Assembly (NCBI RefSeq): GCF_001625215.2
Contig: NC_030383.2
Span: forward strand, 6,026,779-6,090,778
Direction of reading: 5' to 3'
Length of the DNA stretch: 64,000 nucleotides
From: Daucus carota subsp. sativus
Lineage: Eukaryota > Streptophyta > Magnoliopsida > Apiales > Apiaceae
Within the stretch, counting starts at the first letter, position 1, and each line of letters starts with the position of its first letter. The position numbers were made by a program, and so were the translations under genes. The notes below the pieces were generated by a model that was given only the letters and a program-made list of their open reading frames with translations, ran no database searches and was not told the DNA's origin. This document shows positions 1 to 10,740 of the stretch, piece by piece.

Positions 1-2140
1 TGTTTTGTTTCATCAAACTCCTCAATCGTTTAACATCTTTCCAACTACCATTAGAAGCATATATGCTGCAAAGGAGCACATGAGCTGCAGAATTGGAGGG
101 ATCAATACTAAGAATACTTTCTGCAGCCCGTTTTGCTACCTCGACATTATTATTGGTCTTACAAGCAGCTAGCAGAGTCTTCCACACCACAATATCTGGA
201 TCAAATGGCATGTGATTGATAAAAGCCTCTGCTTCTTTAATGCATCCTGCACGGGCAAGCAAATCAACCACACATGAACAGTGTTCTTTTGTAGGCACAA
301 CACCATGTTCAGTTTCCATAGAAGTGAACAACTGCCATCCTTCTTGCAGAAGTCCAACATGGCTGCAAGCAGTTAAAACTCCGACAAAAGTGACCTGATT
401 GGGTTTGACTCCTGAGCTTTTCATTTCCCGGAACAAATGAAGGGCTTCCTCACCATATCCGCATTGAGCATAGCCTACAATCAAACTGCTCCATGAAATA
501 ACATCAGGATTTCTCATGCAATCAAATAGCTTCCGAGCACTTACAAGGGACCCACACTTTGTATACATGTCAATTAGTCCATTAGCTACGAAGGTATCCA
601 CCTTGTGTGCACTTTTGGTTGCATAGCAATGAACTTGATCTCCCATTTCTAAAGAGGATATTTCTCCACAAGCACCTAGTACTATGGCTAATGTAATGTG
701 GTCAGGCCTATTCTGAGATAGTAGCAACATCTTTATCACTTTAAAAACCTCTGCCGCCTGCTTATGGTGCATGCATACAGTTAGAATAGCATTCCAAGAA
801 ACCAAGTCTGCATTGCTTTTTATCTCATTAAATATACCAAATGCATCACTGAGGTTTAGACATTTTGCATACATGGAAAGTATAGTGTTGCTGACTGTAA
901 CATCTGAACTTAAGCCGTGCTTTATAATGTAAGAGTGAGCTTGCTTGCCTTGGTTTAGAGTATAAGGATTCGTGAAAGCACAAAGTAAAGACCTAATCGT
1001 AATATTATCTGGGGTGAACCCCATATGTCTCATTCGGGAGAAGAATGATATGGCATCATTGACATAACCACCATATGCAAACCCGGCAATGATTGCATTC
1101 CACGACACTAAATCAGGGCTTTCTATCTCAAAAAATGCTATTTGTGCACAATGTAACAAGCCACATTTAGCATACATATCACTGAGAGAACAACCTGCAA
1201 AAAGATTTCCTCCGAGACCAAATTTAATACTCATTCCATGTATCTGTCTTCCGCATTGTGGATGCCGGAGACTCCCACATGCACTCAAAATGCTGCCAAA
1301 TATAAATTCGTTCGGCTGGTAAACTCCCAAAGAAATCATTTCTTTGAAGCAACACAAAGCTTCTAACTCGTATCCTAGTTGTGAAAACCCCGAGATCATT
1401 GAACTCCACGAGATCAAGTCCTTCGTCTTGATACGAGAAAACACACTGGAAGCATCAATAATCCTATCATACTTATTATACATCGCAATCAAAGCATTCA
1501 ACGGAATAAGGCTAGACCCAAATTCCGATTTCATAAAATTACCATGCAACTGCCTCCCTAACTCAACATCATCACTCATATTCGCGCAAGCCCTAATAAC
1601 ACTCCCAAACGTAAACTGATCAGGCATCACCCCCGAACGTTGCATATCAATGTACAATCTGACAGCATCAACCCCTCGCCCATTCTGCGAGTACCCAGCA
1701 ATCAGTGAAGTCCAAGAAACAATATTTCTCTCAGACATTTCATCAAACACCTTAACTGCATCACTCAACGACCCACATTTCCCATACATATTTAAAATGT
1801 GATTCTGAAGTATAATATCCGCCTTACAACCAGACAACAACAGATGGTCATGAACAATTCTGCCTTGTTTAATAGACTTGAGATAAGAACAAGCAGAGAA
1901 AAGATTGGCGTAAGTGCTGGGCTTAAGTGAAAATGTAGTGTTGTTGTGTAAGAAATGAAAAGCATCGAGAGCTTTGCTATATTGTTTTTGTTTGCATAGG
2001 AAGCTAATGTAATCATTGCTGGAGTTTTCATTCTTGAAATTTGAGGTAATTGTTGTTGGATTAATGATGTGTTTGACATTGTTAATGTTGTTACAGATAG
2101 TAGAAGAAGAGTGCAGTTTAGTTTCCAGAGTTTTTAACAT
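1..2140 (-). CDS. PLS/E-class pentatricopeptide repeat protein, At3g53360-like (3' end outside window)
   Basis: One uninterrupted frame runs from the ATG at 2140 leftward off the window edge, giving 713 codons and no stop. The translation is a chain of PPR motifs of alternating P, L and S type, with repeated 'MYAKCG'-like and 'VSWNAII'-like signatures, followed by an E domain (WKTLLAACKTNNNVEVAK, then HVLLCSIYASNG). The order of motifs, including 'TACSHVGLLQEGW' and 'EHCSCVVDLLARAG', agrees with my recollection of Arabidopsis At3g53360, which is about 768 residues; roughly 50-60 C-terminal residues would therefore lie beyond position 1. PLS-class PPR proteins bind organellar RNA, mostly as C-to-U editing specificity factors; a mitochondrial location is inferred from the homologue. 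The gene is intronless as usual for the family. Whether E+ or DYW motifs follow cannot be seen. Confidence 0.93.
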   Translation of the reverse strand, partial: MLKTLETKLHSSSTICNNINNVKHIINPTTITSNFKNENSSNDYISFLCKQKQYSKALDAFHFLHNNTTFSLKPSTYANLFSACSYLKSIKQGRIVHDHLLLSGCKADIILQNHILNMYGKCGSLSDAVKVFDEMSERNIVSWTSLIAGYSQNGRGVDAVRLYIDMQRSGVMPDQFTFGSVIRACANMSDDVELGRQLHGNFMKSEFGSSLIPLNALIAMYNKYDRIIDASSVFSRIKTKDLISWSSMISGFSQLGYELEALCCFKEMISLGVYQPNEFIFGSILSACGSLRHPQCGRQIHGMSIKFGLGGNLFAGCSLSDMYAKCGLLHCAQIAFFEIESPDLVSWNAIIAGFAYGGYVNDAISFFSRMRHMGFTPDNITIRSLLCAFTNPYTLNQGKQAHSYIIKHGLSSDVTVSNTILSMYAKCLNLSDAFGIFNEIKSNADLVSWNAILTVCMHHKQAAEVFKVIKMLLLSQNRPDHITLAIVLGACGEISSLEMGDQVHCYATKSAHKVDTFVANGLIDMYTKCGSLVSARKLFDCMRNPDVISWSSLIVGYAQCGYGEEALHLFREMKSSGVKPNQVTFVGVLTACSHVGLLQEGWQLFTSMETEHGVVPTKEHCSCVVDLLARAGCIKEAEAFINHMPFDPDIVVWKTLLAACKTNNNVEVAKRAAESILSIDPSNSAAHVLLCSIYASNGSWKDVKRLRSLMKQN

Positions 2141-3215
2141 GTCGAGGACAAGCTGCAGCCCATACTAACTGTAATCCTCGTCAGCTTTTGTTCCTACATA
2201 AATTTCAATATATTCGGTGAGGTCTCTGGTATAAAAATCCTTGATTTACTGAATTTATTTTGTTAATATTTAATTATTTTTTAAAAGTATTTTATCGATC
2301 TACCGATTACATTACAATTATTATTTTTGATTTATCAAAAAAGTCTCTGATAAATTATGAAGATTGGGTGAGGTAGCTAGTAGAATCCATTTCAATATAT
2401 TCTTTTGATCAATTAGATTGACTCAATTTTAATTGAAACTCGTATATATATAATTTATAAAAAATAAAATTATACGAGTGAAAAATATAAAATCAATTTT
2501 AAAATAAAAAATTTAGAATTTTACTAGATTAATTTATTAATTTTAACCAAAATTTGATCACTATGACCAATAATTAAAAAGAACCAAGTATAAAAATACA
2601 CATTTTTAAAGTGCATATAGTTAAAAAGATGTTCATGCTTTGAAATGCACAATCATATACAGGATGCTCCAATAATAATTTGCTTAATTTATTGAACATG
2701 CTCGAATATTATTCTGCCGCAGACGTTTCCTAAAATGTGTTTAAAATAGTCAAACACATTATGTTTATTAGTATCATAGAATTGCAGCAATGAAGAACAT
2801 GTGTATGCAGATTCCGACCTGGTCGTTCTGTCGGTCGAGTTCCTGTTAGAGAGCACAGCATTTGTTTATGTACGACTTGCTATATTTTTGTTGTAAACAT
2901 TAGGTTACAAGTATGAATCTCAACAACTATTTGGTGCAGACAGCAACTCCTCCTCTTCTGCATTATTCATTACCATTTTTTTTTCCTTAAAATATAAGCA
3001 ATGACTTGTTCAAGCAAGCTCCCTTCTCAACGCATTCAAGTTTAGCCGCATTATAAATTAGTTGGTTACAACCATTCTTTTTAATAAAGTATACTTAGTA
3101 ATTATTTTTTTTGTTAATTTATCTTGATTAAGTCGTAGGACTTATAAATAAATCCTTTATAAGATAATCTCTCGGATTGTAGGAGCTGTTTTTCTGTCTG
3201 TAGTTGTAAGTTTCC
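2141..3215. other. Intergenic, divergent promoter region between the PPR gene and IRX9
   Basis: AT-rich sequence of about 1.07 kb separating two divergently transcribed genes. No open frame, recognisable repeat boundary or RNA gene was found. It must hold the promoters of both flanking genes, but I could not pick out individual elements with confidence. Confidence 0.6.
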
Positions 3216-5034
3216 ATGGAAAGGTCGAAAAAGAAGGTCCAGCTGTGGAAGAAAGCTGTTTTTCATTTCTTATTGTGTTTTGTCATGGGATTCTTCACCG
3301 GCATTGCTCCAATGGGGAAGTCCTCAATGCATGTGTTTTCCAATCGTGGTATGACACCGGAAGTTTCACCAGAGCCAGTGGAAATGTCGGTTCAGAAGTT
3401 AAATGAAAGTTCTTTCGCGCAAACCTCAGTGGAAGTGGCCTTGCCAATGCATTTTGATCAAGAAGTAGCAGAGGAAGACCAGGAAAAAACTGAGAGTGAC
3501 ACGAGTCCTGAAAGGCTAATTATCATTGTGACGCCAACAAGTGCCAAGGATCAGCTGCGGGAGCTTCTTTTGAGTAAGCTGGCAAATACATTGAAGTTGG
3601 TTCCTCCACCACTGTTGTGGATTGTTGTTGAGCAACAATCTGAATCTTCTCAGGTGTCAGAGGTTTTAAGGAAAACGGGTGTAATGTATAGGCATTTAGT
3701 GTTCGCGGAGAACTTCAATAATTTAGAAGCTGAAATGGATTATCAGAAGAATGTCGCGCTGAATCACATGGAGCACCATAAGCTGAGTGGTATTGTTCAT
3801 TTTGCTGGACTATCTAATGTCTATGATCTCAGCTTCTTCAGCGAGATCAGAAAAATTGAGTATGTCTTCTCTCTCTCTGAATTCATTTTTGCAAATCTGT
3901 CATGAGTTTAAAATGTCTTCTTGTTATTATAAAAGTTCAACTCATGTTCTGAAAGTTATATAATCCTTTTTATTCTAAAATTTCACCAACCCTCAGAAAA
4001 AGTAAAGCGCTTAAAATAATTTCTTTCAGAATGTTTCAGCTGACAGTTGTTAAATTTCTTGACCATACGCTAACCACCACTCAAGTGGCATTCTGTGCTC
4101 CAGATCATTTTGTTATTGTTATGTTAATATAATTATTACAATGCAGGGTTTTCGGAACTTGGCCAATGGCACTGGTATCGGCTAATAGGAAAAGGGTGAC
4201 AATTGAAGGACCTGTATGCAATTCTGCTGAAGTTATAGGATGGCATTTGAAAAGGAAGAACAATAATAATGCGACAGAAGAAGATACAAAATCTCCGCTT
4301 CACATTTCTAGCTTTGCATTCAACAGCTCCATCCTCTGGGATCCAGAGAGATGGGGTCGCCCTTCTTCAGTTCAAGACACGTCACAGGTAGATATTTCAC
4401 AAATTTTAATAGTAGTCTTTAAGTGATATCAATGCGAAAAAAGTATAATTTATTTTTGATGAACTGCTGCCTTAATTTAACTTAATTGATGAGATTCTCA
4501 AAGCAAACAAAATTGTAAAGAATCACTATATTGGTATACAAATTAAAGAATCTTAGAAAGTTCAGAAATCTATTGGCTTGCAGTTGCCTGGTATATAAAA
4601 ATGCCTTGGCTCCTAAAGATGAATTATAAACTGTAATATGTCAACTTTATATGCCTTAGGAATCAATATTTGGTACAGGTTTGGCCAACCTCCTTCAACT
4701 TTGTGTACCTTAAAAGACAATAACCCACAAGTCATTCCTTTTAAACCATCCACTGCAATATTCTAGAGCAGGAAACACTTATATCTCAATATTTGGCCTC
4801 GAACTCACCAAGAACAAAGTGGTTTCTACTAGGCTACAAAACGAGAATCAGAGTTAATTTTCATTTGCATAGAGCAATATTTTTCTAAAATTTGTTTGTT
4901 TACAGAACTCCATAAAATTCGTGGAGAAAGAGGTTCTTGAAGGGGAAACTGATCTGAAAGGTATTCCAGCAGAGGGTTGCTCCAGAATCATGCTCTGGAA
5001 TCTTCATGTGCCAATAAAACCAATGGGGGATTAA
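3216..5034 (+). CDS. IRX9: IRX9-type GT43 glycosyltransferase (xylan backbone synthesis), 3 exons
   Basis: Exons 3216-3859, 4147-4387 and 4906-5034 join in frame to 337 residues; the introns start GTATGT and GTAGAT and end in AG. The protein is a type II Golgi membrane protein: a short basic cytosolic tail (RSKKKVQLWKK), one hydrophobic anchor at about residues 14-31 (ending FFTGIA), a variable stem, and a GT43 domain from about residue 98 (RLIIIVTPT, WIVVEQQ, GIVHFAGLSNVYDL, FGTWPMALVSANRKR, EGPVCNSAEVIGWH, SSILWDPERWGRP, then the C-terminal GCSRIMLWNLHVP). The N-terminus and these blocks match the IRX9 branch, which with IRX10 and IRX14 elongates the xylan backbone of secondary walls. Arabidopsis IRX9 is of similar length (about 350). 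IRX9 proteins may act structurally rather than catalytically; the sequence alone does not decide this. An IRX9-like (IRX9L) assignment is the main alternative. Confidence 0.93.
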
Positions 5035-5771
5035 CATCTCAATAAGCATGCAACATCAAGTAATCAACATGCACAGGCTTAGCTAATGTTTGATATATCT
5101 AGAAGATGTCAAGGCCGGGTTAACGAGATGACAACTGAGGAGACACTCAAGCCAAGTGTTTCGAATTTTTCTTCCATCTTCCTGTTATTTATAAATTTGG
5201 CTACAAAATAGCAGGAGATGGCATATTACTAGTACACTGGCACTTCTCAGTGCACCTCATCAAGCTGAGAACATAGAAAACCAGACCACAAGAAAAAGAC
5301 TTCTCCAGATAGTTTCTTTTTTTTACTATCAGCAAATTCATTATTGCAAGAAAAGAATTATTTGCTAGCAATTTCTTTATTTTTTTCGTTCTTTTGAATA
5401 AAATTTCACTTAATTGACGGGGATTTACTTGGCATACAAAATTATACCAGCTTAAACTGAATCACAGAAAAAAAATACATTATGTATTATGGATGTGACT
5501 ACTTATATATTATTGGTTTGGAAATTAAATTGTCTAAAAAATAAAAAACAACAATTTAATAAAAGTTGCATCTTATTATACTATGATACCAATTGTATAT
5601 TTTTATAAGTGGTAAGTTGAAATAAAAATAAATAGACAGACCATAGAAAAAGGAAGAGAAAGGAGGTTTCTCAGTTTCTTGATTATTCTGTGATGAGTTA
5701 AATTAATAGTAACTAGCAGTATGTCAAGCAATCATATTCATCTGCAACATGACTGCAAACCCCACTTAAAA
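5035..5771. other. Intergenic between IRX9 and the TIM14-like gene
   Basis: AT-rich. The first few hundred bases are probably IRX9 3' UTR. I saw no open frame or transposon ends. Confidence 0.5.
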
Positions 5772-6613
5772 ATGGCTGTAACATTAGGAAAAGGATTGTT
5801 GCTCGGCTTCATCTACATATTGTATTATTTCATGCGGTTATGATTTAGGTGGTTGTCTATTACATAACATTTTGCTAGCTTAAGCCTTAATTTCTGCATC
5901 AGGAAGCACCACGGGTAGTAGGATGTGCAGTTGTTGCTGCGGCTTATGCTGGGAGGTATATAATCCTAGCTTGGAATGCGTTCAAGGCAAGACCACCTAG
6001 ACTACGCAGATTCTATGGAGGAGGTTTTCAATCTACAATGACAAGAAGAGAAGCTGCTCTTATTCTTGGAGTAAGGTACCCTAATACATGGCCTTGACCA
6101 TCGAGTAGCTTTACCATATTTATGTTCTCTCCTTTTGGTTGAATTGAGCTTGGAGGTCAGGTGGCAAGGTGTGTTTATTTGATTTACTATCGGAAACTTT
6201 GTATTCCTTCAGATATCCGACAAATGCAGAGGATTAGAATTATGTATGACCCTTAGATTCATGAAGATAAATGTTAAAATATTGTCCTAGTTGAGTTACA
6301 CCTTAACTATGTATTTGAAAAGTTCTTTCTAACATGTTGCTGCTGCTTCTCTCCTTTGTCATTCTGCTATATATTGAGTGATGTTTGCGTATTTTAATCT
6401 GACAGAGAAAGAACTCTGACGGATAAAGTGAGGGAAGCACAGAGAAGATTAATGATTGCTAACCATCCAGATGCTGGTTGTAGCCATTATCTTGCTTCTA
6501 AAATACCTGCATTTTTGATATCAGATGGGCAGTTCTTGATGATTAGAAGAGTCCATGTGATATCCCTCATGTTACTGTATTATCAGGACTCAGGAAAAAA
6601 CAATGAGTTATGA
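5772..6613 (+). CDS. TIM14/PAM18-like J-domain protein of the mitochondrial import motor, abnormal C-terminus
   Basis: Model: exon 1 5772-5777 (ATG GCT before a GTAACA donor), exon 2 5903-6075, exon 3 6406-6613. The join reads MAEAPRVVGCAVVAAAYAGR, a matrix-anchoring membrane segment at residues 7-19, then WNAFKARPP, FYGGGFQSTMTRREAALILG, VRERTLTDKVREAQRRLMIA and the J-domain HPD motif in NHPDAGCSHYLASKI. TIM14/PAM18 stimulates mtHsp70 at the TIM23 translocase. Plant TIM14 is about 112 residues and normally continues 'NEAK...' to a short acidic/Ser-rich end. Here, right after SKI, the frame runs into about 30 unrelated residues. No donor GT exists at that point and no normal last exon was found downstream. 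The two-codon first exon is the weakest part of the model. The locus is either a diverged or recently damaged copy or has an undetected last exon. Confidence 0.72.
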
Positions 6614-7240
6614 ACAAATTTGTTTAGAGAAGCGTTTTGTGTTCTAACTTTGTTCATATCATTCATTCCCGAGATCATCTTCAAGTCATTCAATTCACCA
6701 GTTAAAAATGGACAAAAAATATCATGAATAAAAGTTACATGTTATTGTAAGAAAAATCAGTCCCACAACGTAGTTAATCTTATCTAAAATTTTGTTAATC
6801 CAGATGTTAGGTATATTTGTCAAACTTCTTATCATCAATTATCAAATTAAAATAATATATGTTATTTATAATAATTTAAGATAATAATAAAATATTTTTT
6901 AACATATAATCAATTTATCACCATACTAATATTTTAAATTTATACTAGTATTATTTTTTTTAATACGTTGACCCACACTTCTATTTTAGCAACGAAAAAC
7001 AAAAATAGTTGTTTTATTTCTTTAAAGAAAAGGTTATTTTTTTTTTCAGATTATTTCAAAAATCAAATAAAATAAAATTATTTCACACTTTCACAGTATT
7101 TGCTTTTTTATTACGCTGGTCATGTGAATTTTGGATATTTTGTTATTTTTCTGAAAGAAACTGATGAGTATTTTCGCCGATACAGTAATTCTAAACTCGC
7201 CCTCGAAAAAAGGGGAACATTACCTTGAATTCCGGCGTTA
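6614..7240. other. Intergenic upstream of POP4
   Basis: Very AT-rich sequence with A/T runs. It contains the POP4 promoter and 5' UTR by position. No other feature is seen. Confidence 0.5.
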
Positions 7241-7497
7241 ATGGCGAGTGACACCGGCAACGAAGAGCGCAAGCAGCTGGCTTTGAACGCATTGGAACGG
7301 CGTTTTGCCCTAGCTCAAGACGAGCTTCTTCAGCAGCAACAACCTAAAAGAAAGAAACCACTCCCCCAAGAAAAACCCAAATTTACTACTTACAATAACA
7401 ATAATAGCACCACCAATACCAATACCAATACCAGTTCTTCATCGTATGGAAACCCCATCGCCACTCTGTCTTCTCCCAATCACTCTGTCAAAAAAGG

Positions 7498-7547
<50 letters not shown>

Positions 7548-10500
7548 CCCCTCCCTCCCCCTCCCCCCCCCCCTCTCTCTCTCCCCCCTCCCCCCCCTCT
7601 CTCTCCCTCTTTCCCTCCCCCCTCTCCCTTGTATGTACTATCATTGGTTATGCTCATTTTAGTATAAGGCGTGATCTCCCAACTGTTTGATAAAGGTCCT
7701 CTGAGAAGCTCTGTAGCACATAGCGTTGAAAAAATTAGTTGATTTATTTTTTATATTTTATTCTGGCTCTTGCATTAATAACTTTGATGATATGATGCTT
7801 CAAGAACTAGCTTGTGCTGTTTTTATGCTGTCCCAAGAAGCTTTTGAGCAAGATTTGTGGTTAAATTGGATGAAAGTTTGGTTCCCGGGGGTAAATTTAA
7901 TGATACATATGCATTACTTTGTAAAATTTTGGGGTTTTCAGTTGTGCCTAGGATGAAATAATAAGAGCTCATAGATACATATTGTGGGATTTGACAGTTG
8001 CTGTAAGTGTAGACACTAGCTATAGGCAGGAAACTGAAGCTACAACATGGCATGGCAGTGTTTGAACAGGGTACTTATCCTCGGCAAGCTCTAAATTTAT
8101 GCGCTATTAAATTTTTTAATTTCTTATACAAGTAATGACATGAGTATACCACGAAAAGATGACGCTAAGCCAGTTCAAGAGAATGTGTGATCATGGATGA
8201 TAATGTACCTCAAAATATATTATCCTATACGTGGTATATGATGACGGAACTAAAGTCTGCATTCATAATGTCATAGCTCTGAAACTTAAATTCAAATGGT
8301 TAATGCATAACACACATGTATATGAACATATATCTTTCTTTAATCTAAAAATAATGAAATTGTTCTATTTTAGTGACTAACTAATTGAAATGCAAGCTAT
8401 AAAATTAGAGAATACATTAATTTCTCATGGACCAGCATAGCCTGTTACGATTGTTTAGATATCAATTCTGTGTTGCTTAAAATGGCTAGGGTGATAACTG
8501 ATGCTGATTTTGAGCAATTGGTTGAGCGGGATTCTCGTGAAGATCGAAATTTAAGCAAATTTAGCAATGAGTAAGGTAGAATAAATAACGACTTATATAA
8601 GGATCCTGTTTTTGTTATGTGCTTACCCCTGATCGTCACCAAGATACAGAAGCTTGTAGTTGAAATTGTTCTGAACTTGCCTTTTACAAGAACTTTGTTA
8701 ATAGGAACCCGTTCTATGGTTTGCTTCTAGGAGATCCTTAAGAGTCCTTTTGTCTAATGACGAGAAATAAAAAATGAACATGGACATCAGCTCCCTCTCA
8801 CATTCCCTTCTCTCTTGCGTTTGCACCAGTTCTCCCTGCTTCTCATATATTATTGACCAGAAACGATATATTGGTGCTAAGGAATTAGCAGTTTTAACAT
8901 GATGGTTCCCTTTATGGATGCAGATAATGAAACAAGCGATCCAGTATATTCTTTTCTCTCTTATCCCGTGCATGAAAATTTAGTATCCACCAGCATTGAG
9001 GTAAATTCCTCCATTTCTTAAGTAATTGAAACTTAATATTCTTCATTCTGTTGTGTTGAACTTTCCTATACTAAGATCTTTAATCATAACTCTTTCAATG
9101 TTTTGCAGTTTTCCGATAAAAAAGGGAGTGTGCCTGATAAGATTTTACATGAACTTCTCCGAAATGGCGATGCAGCCCTGAAATATAATCAGGGATTAAA
9201 AGGCAAAAAGATTGATAATTGGATCTCTCTTGAGAATGTAGAAAAAGGGTGTGGAGCATATGATAGAGCCCATATAAAAGCTCTTAATAGAATCTCTAAG
9301 CGATCTAATAAGCACATGTCCATGAAGCAACATAAAAAATTTGGATCCCTCTCCTTGCCTGTTGATTCCCTAAAGTGTGTTCCATTCTTTCTGCTAAGTA
9401 TATGATTATCTCTAATTCTCAACCATTATAAATTTTCAAGAAGAAATAGTATTGTTTTTTCAAGTATTGTATCTTTGGTTTGGTCCTATAACCATAGGGT
9501 TAGATTTATTATACTACTTGGCACTTGCTACCATCATAGGACTCATACCCCAGATAGTTTCTAACAAATGAATACAAAGATAGGTTTTATCATATAGTTA
9601 TTGAGCATATGATTTGGTAAAACAGGAAATGTGGAAAGCTATGAATACTTTGAATTTCCATAGTTACTCTCTAGATATGTTTCACTATGTATACATGCGT
9701 ATCAGTGAGTGAGGACTTTCTATAAGAAACTATGCATTCAAGATTTTAGCTTTGTTATCTTACAAGCTTTTGTGCAGTCTCTTAACCAGATTCCACTGGC
9801 TTTGGCTTTTCTTTCAATTCTTTTCTGGTTGCAGGTTTGAGATCTATAAACCAATGCATGAAATGTGGAAAGGTTACATAACACAACTTCTTAAAAATCT
9901 TGGGTAATGTGGTTGCCTTTTGCACTTGTACAGTTATGGTTGTTCAGTCTTAGCTCTGTGATATCATTGCTTTTGTATCTATCACTTGGCAGGAACATTC
10001 AGGTGGCACAACGTCTACTCAGTGCAGACCTACATGGTTCAATTATTTTGAGTAAGAATGCACACATTTTCCGTACTTGCAAGTTGCAACTGCAACAATC
10101 TGCAATAGCATATCCTACACTACTAGTTATACTTAGGCATATGATTAGGGTGCCATTCGTACTAGACATAAAAAAATCCCTGTCATTTGCTCATAAGCAA
10201 ACACACACAGGTACGTCTATATATACATCTTGACGATTTCTGTTTTTCTGATCTTGGTAGTTGTTCAAAGTAATGTAGCCTCTTTCGTTGGAGCAAATGG
10301 TATTATGATTCGGGAAACTGCGGAAACTTTTTCAATAATTACAGCGGACAACAAGTTACATGGTAAAATCTTCAAACCAGTTTGTACTTGCTCTGTATGC
10401 TATCTTACAATTTTCAAGTTTTGGTTTGTATTGTATCAGGTGCAGGTGCTTAGAGTAATAGTGGAAACTCCTTTACTTAATAGTTTTCAGTTAACTTGTT

Positions 10501-10740
10501 ATAAGCAAATGTCTATATGCATTTTAAAAATGCTTAAGGAGCTGTAACAGCAGCCTTAGCCATTATATTGAAGCCTTACTTTTGTCGCTAATGTAATTTA
10601 ATTTGAATATTTGATCCTCTTTCGTCCATAATGTCTGTGCAGTAGTGCCGAAAAAGGCATCTGTGTTCATGCTGCAAGCTGATTGCTGGAAGATTACACT
10701 TCTTGGAGATGAGCTCAGGTCAAGAAATATGGGGCCTTGA
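7241..10740 (+). CDS. POP4: RNase P/MRP protein subunit POP4 (Rpp29), 7 exons
   Basis: Exons 7241-7496, 8924-9000, 9109-9374, 9835-9903, 9993-10051, 10261-10362 and 10643-10740 join with matching phases to 308 residues. The N-terminal half (MASDTGNEERKQLALNALER, then an Asn/Thr/Ser-rich stretch) is low complexity. Exon 2 gives DPVYSFLSYPVHENL. The C-terminal third is the conserved Rpp29/POP4 fold: MHEMWKGYITQLLKN, AQRLLSADLHGSIILIV, NVASFVGANGIMIRETAETF, VVPKKASVFMLQADCWKITL and a final GDELRSRN. This OB/Sm-like domain binds the RNA subunit of nuclear RNase P and RNase MRP, which mature tRNA and rRNA. Family length is about 220 (human) to 300 (plants). Intron 1 (1.4 kb) starts inside a large CT microsatellite. 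The sequence 10741-11060 may be spliced or unspliced 3' UTR. Confidence 0.93.
7499..7628. repeat. (CT)n / poly-C polypyrimidine microsatellite at the POP4 intron 1 donor
   Basis: About 44 bp of uninterrupted CT dinucleotides followed by about 80 bp of mixed C-runs and CT, beginning two bases after the exon 1 boundary at 7496/7497. It is open in several frames and would read as Leu/Ser and Pro/Ser runs if intron 1 were retained, which explains the low-complexity open frames here. Confidence 0.95.

Noticed and set aside
7439-7690. Overlapping open frames on both strands rich in Ser/Leu, Pro or Gly/Glu/Arg
   Set aside because: They are translations of the CT/poly-C microsatellite inside POP4 intron 1; only exon 1 up to 7496 is supported.
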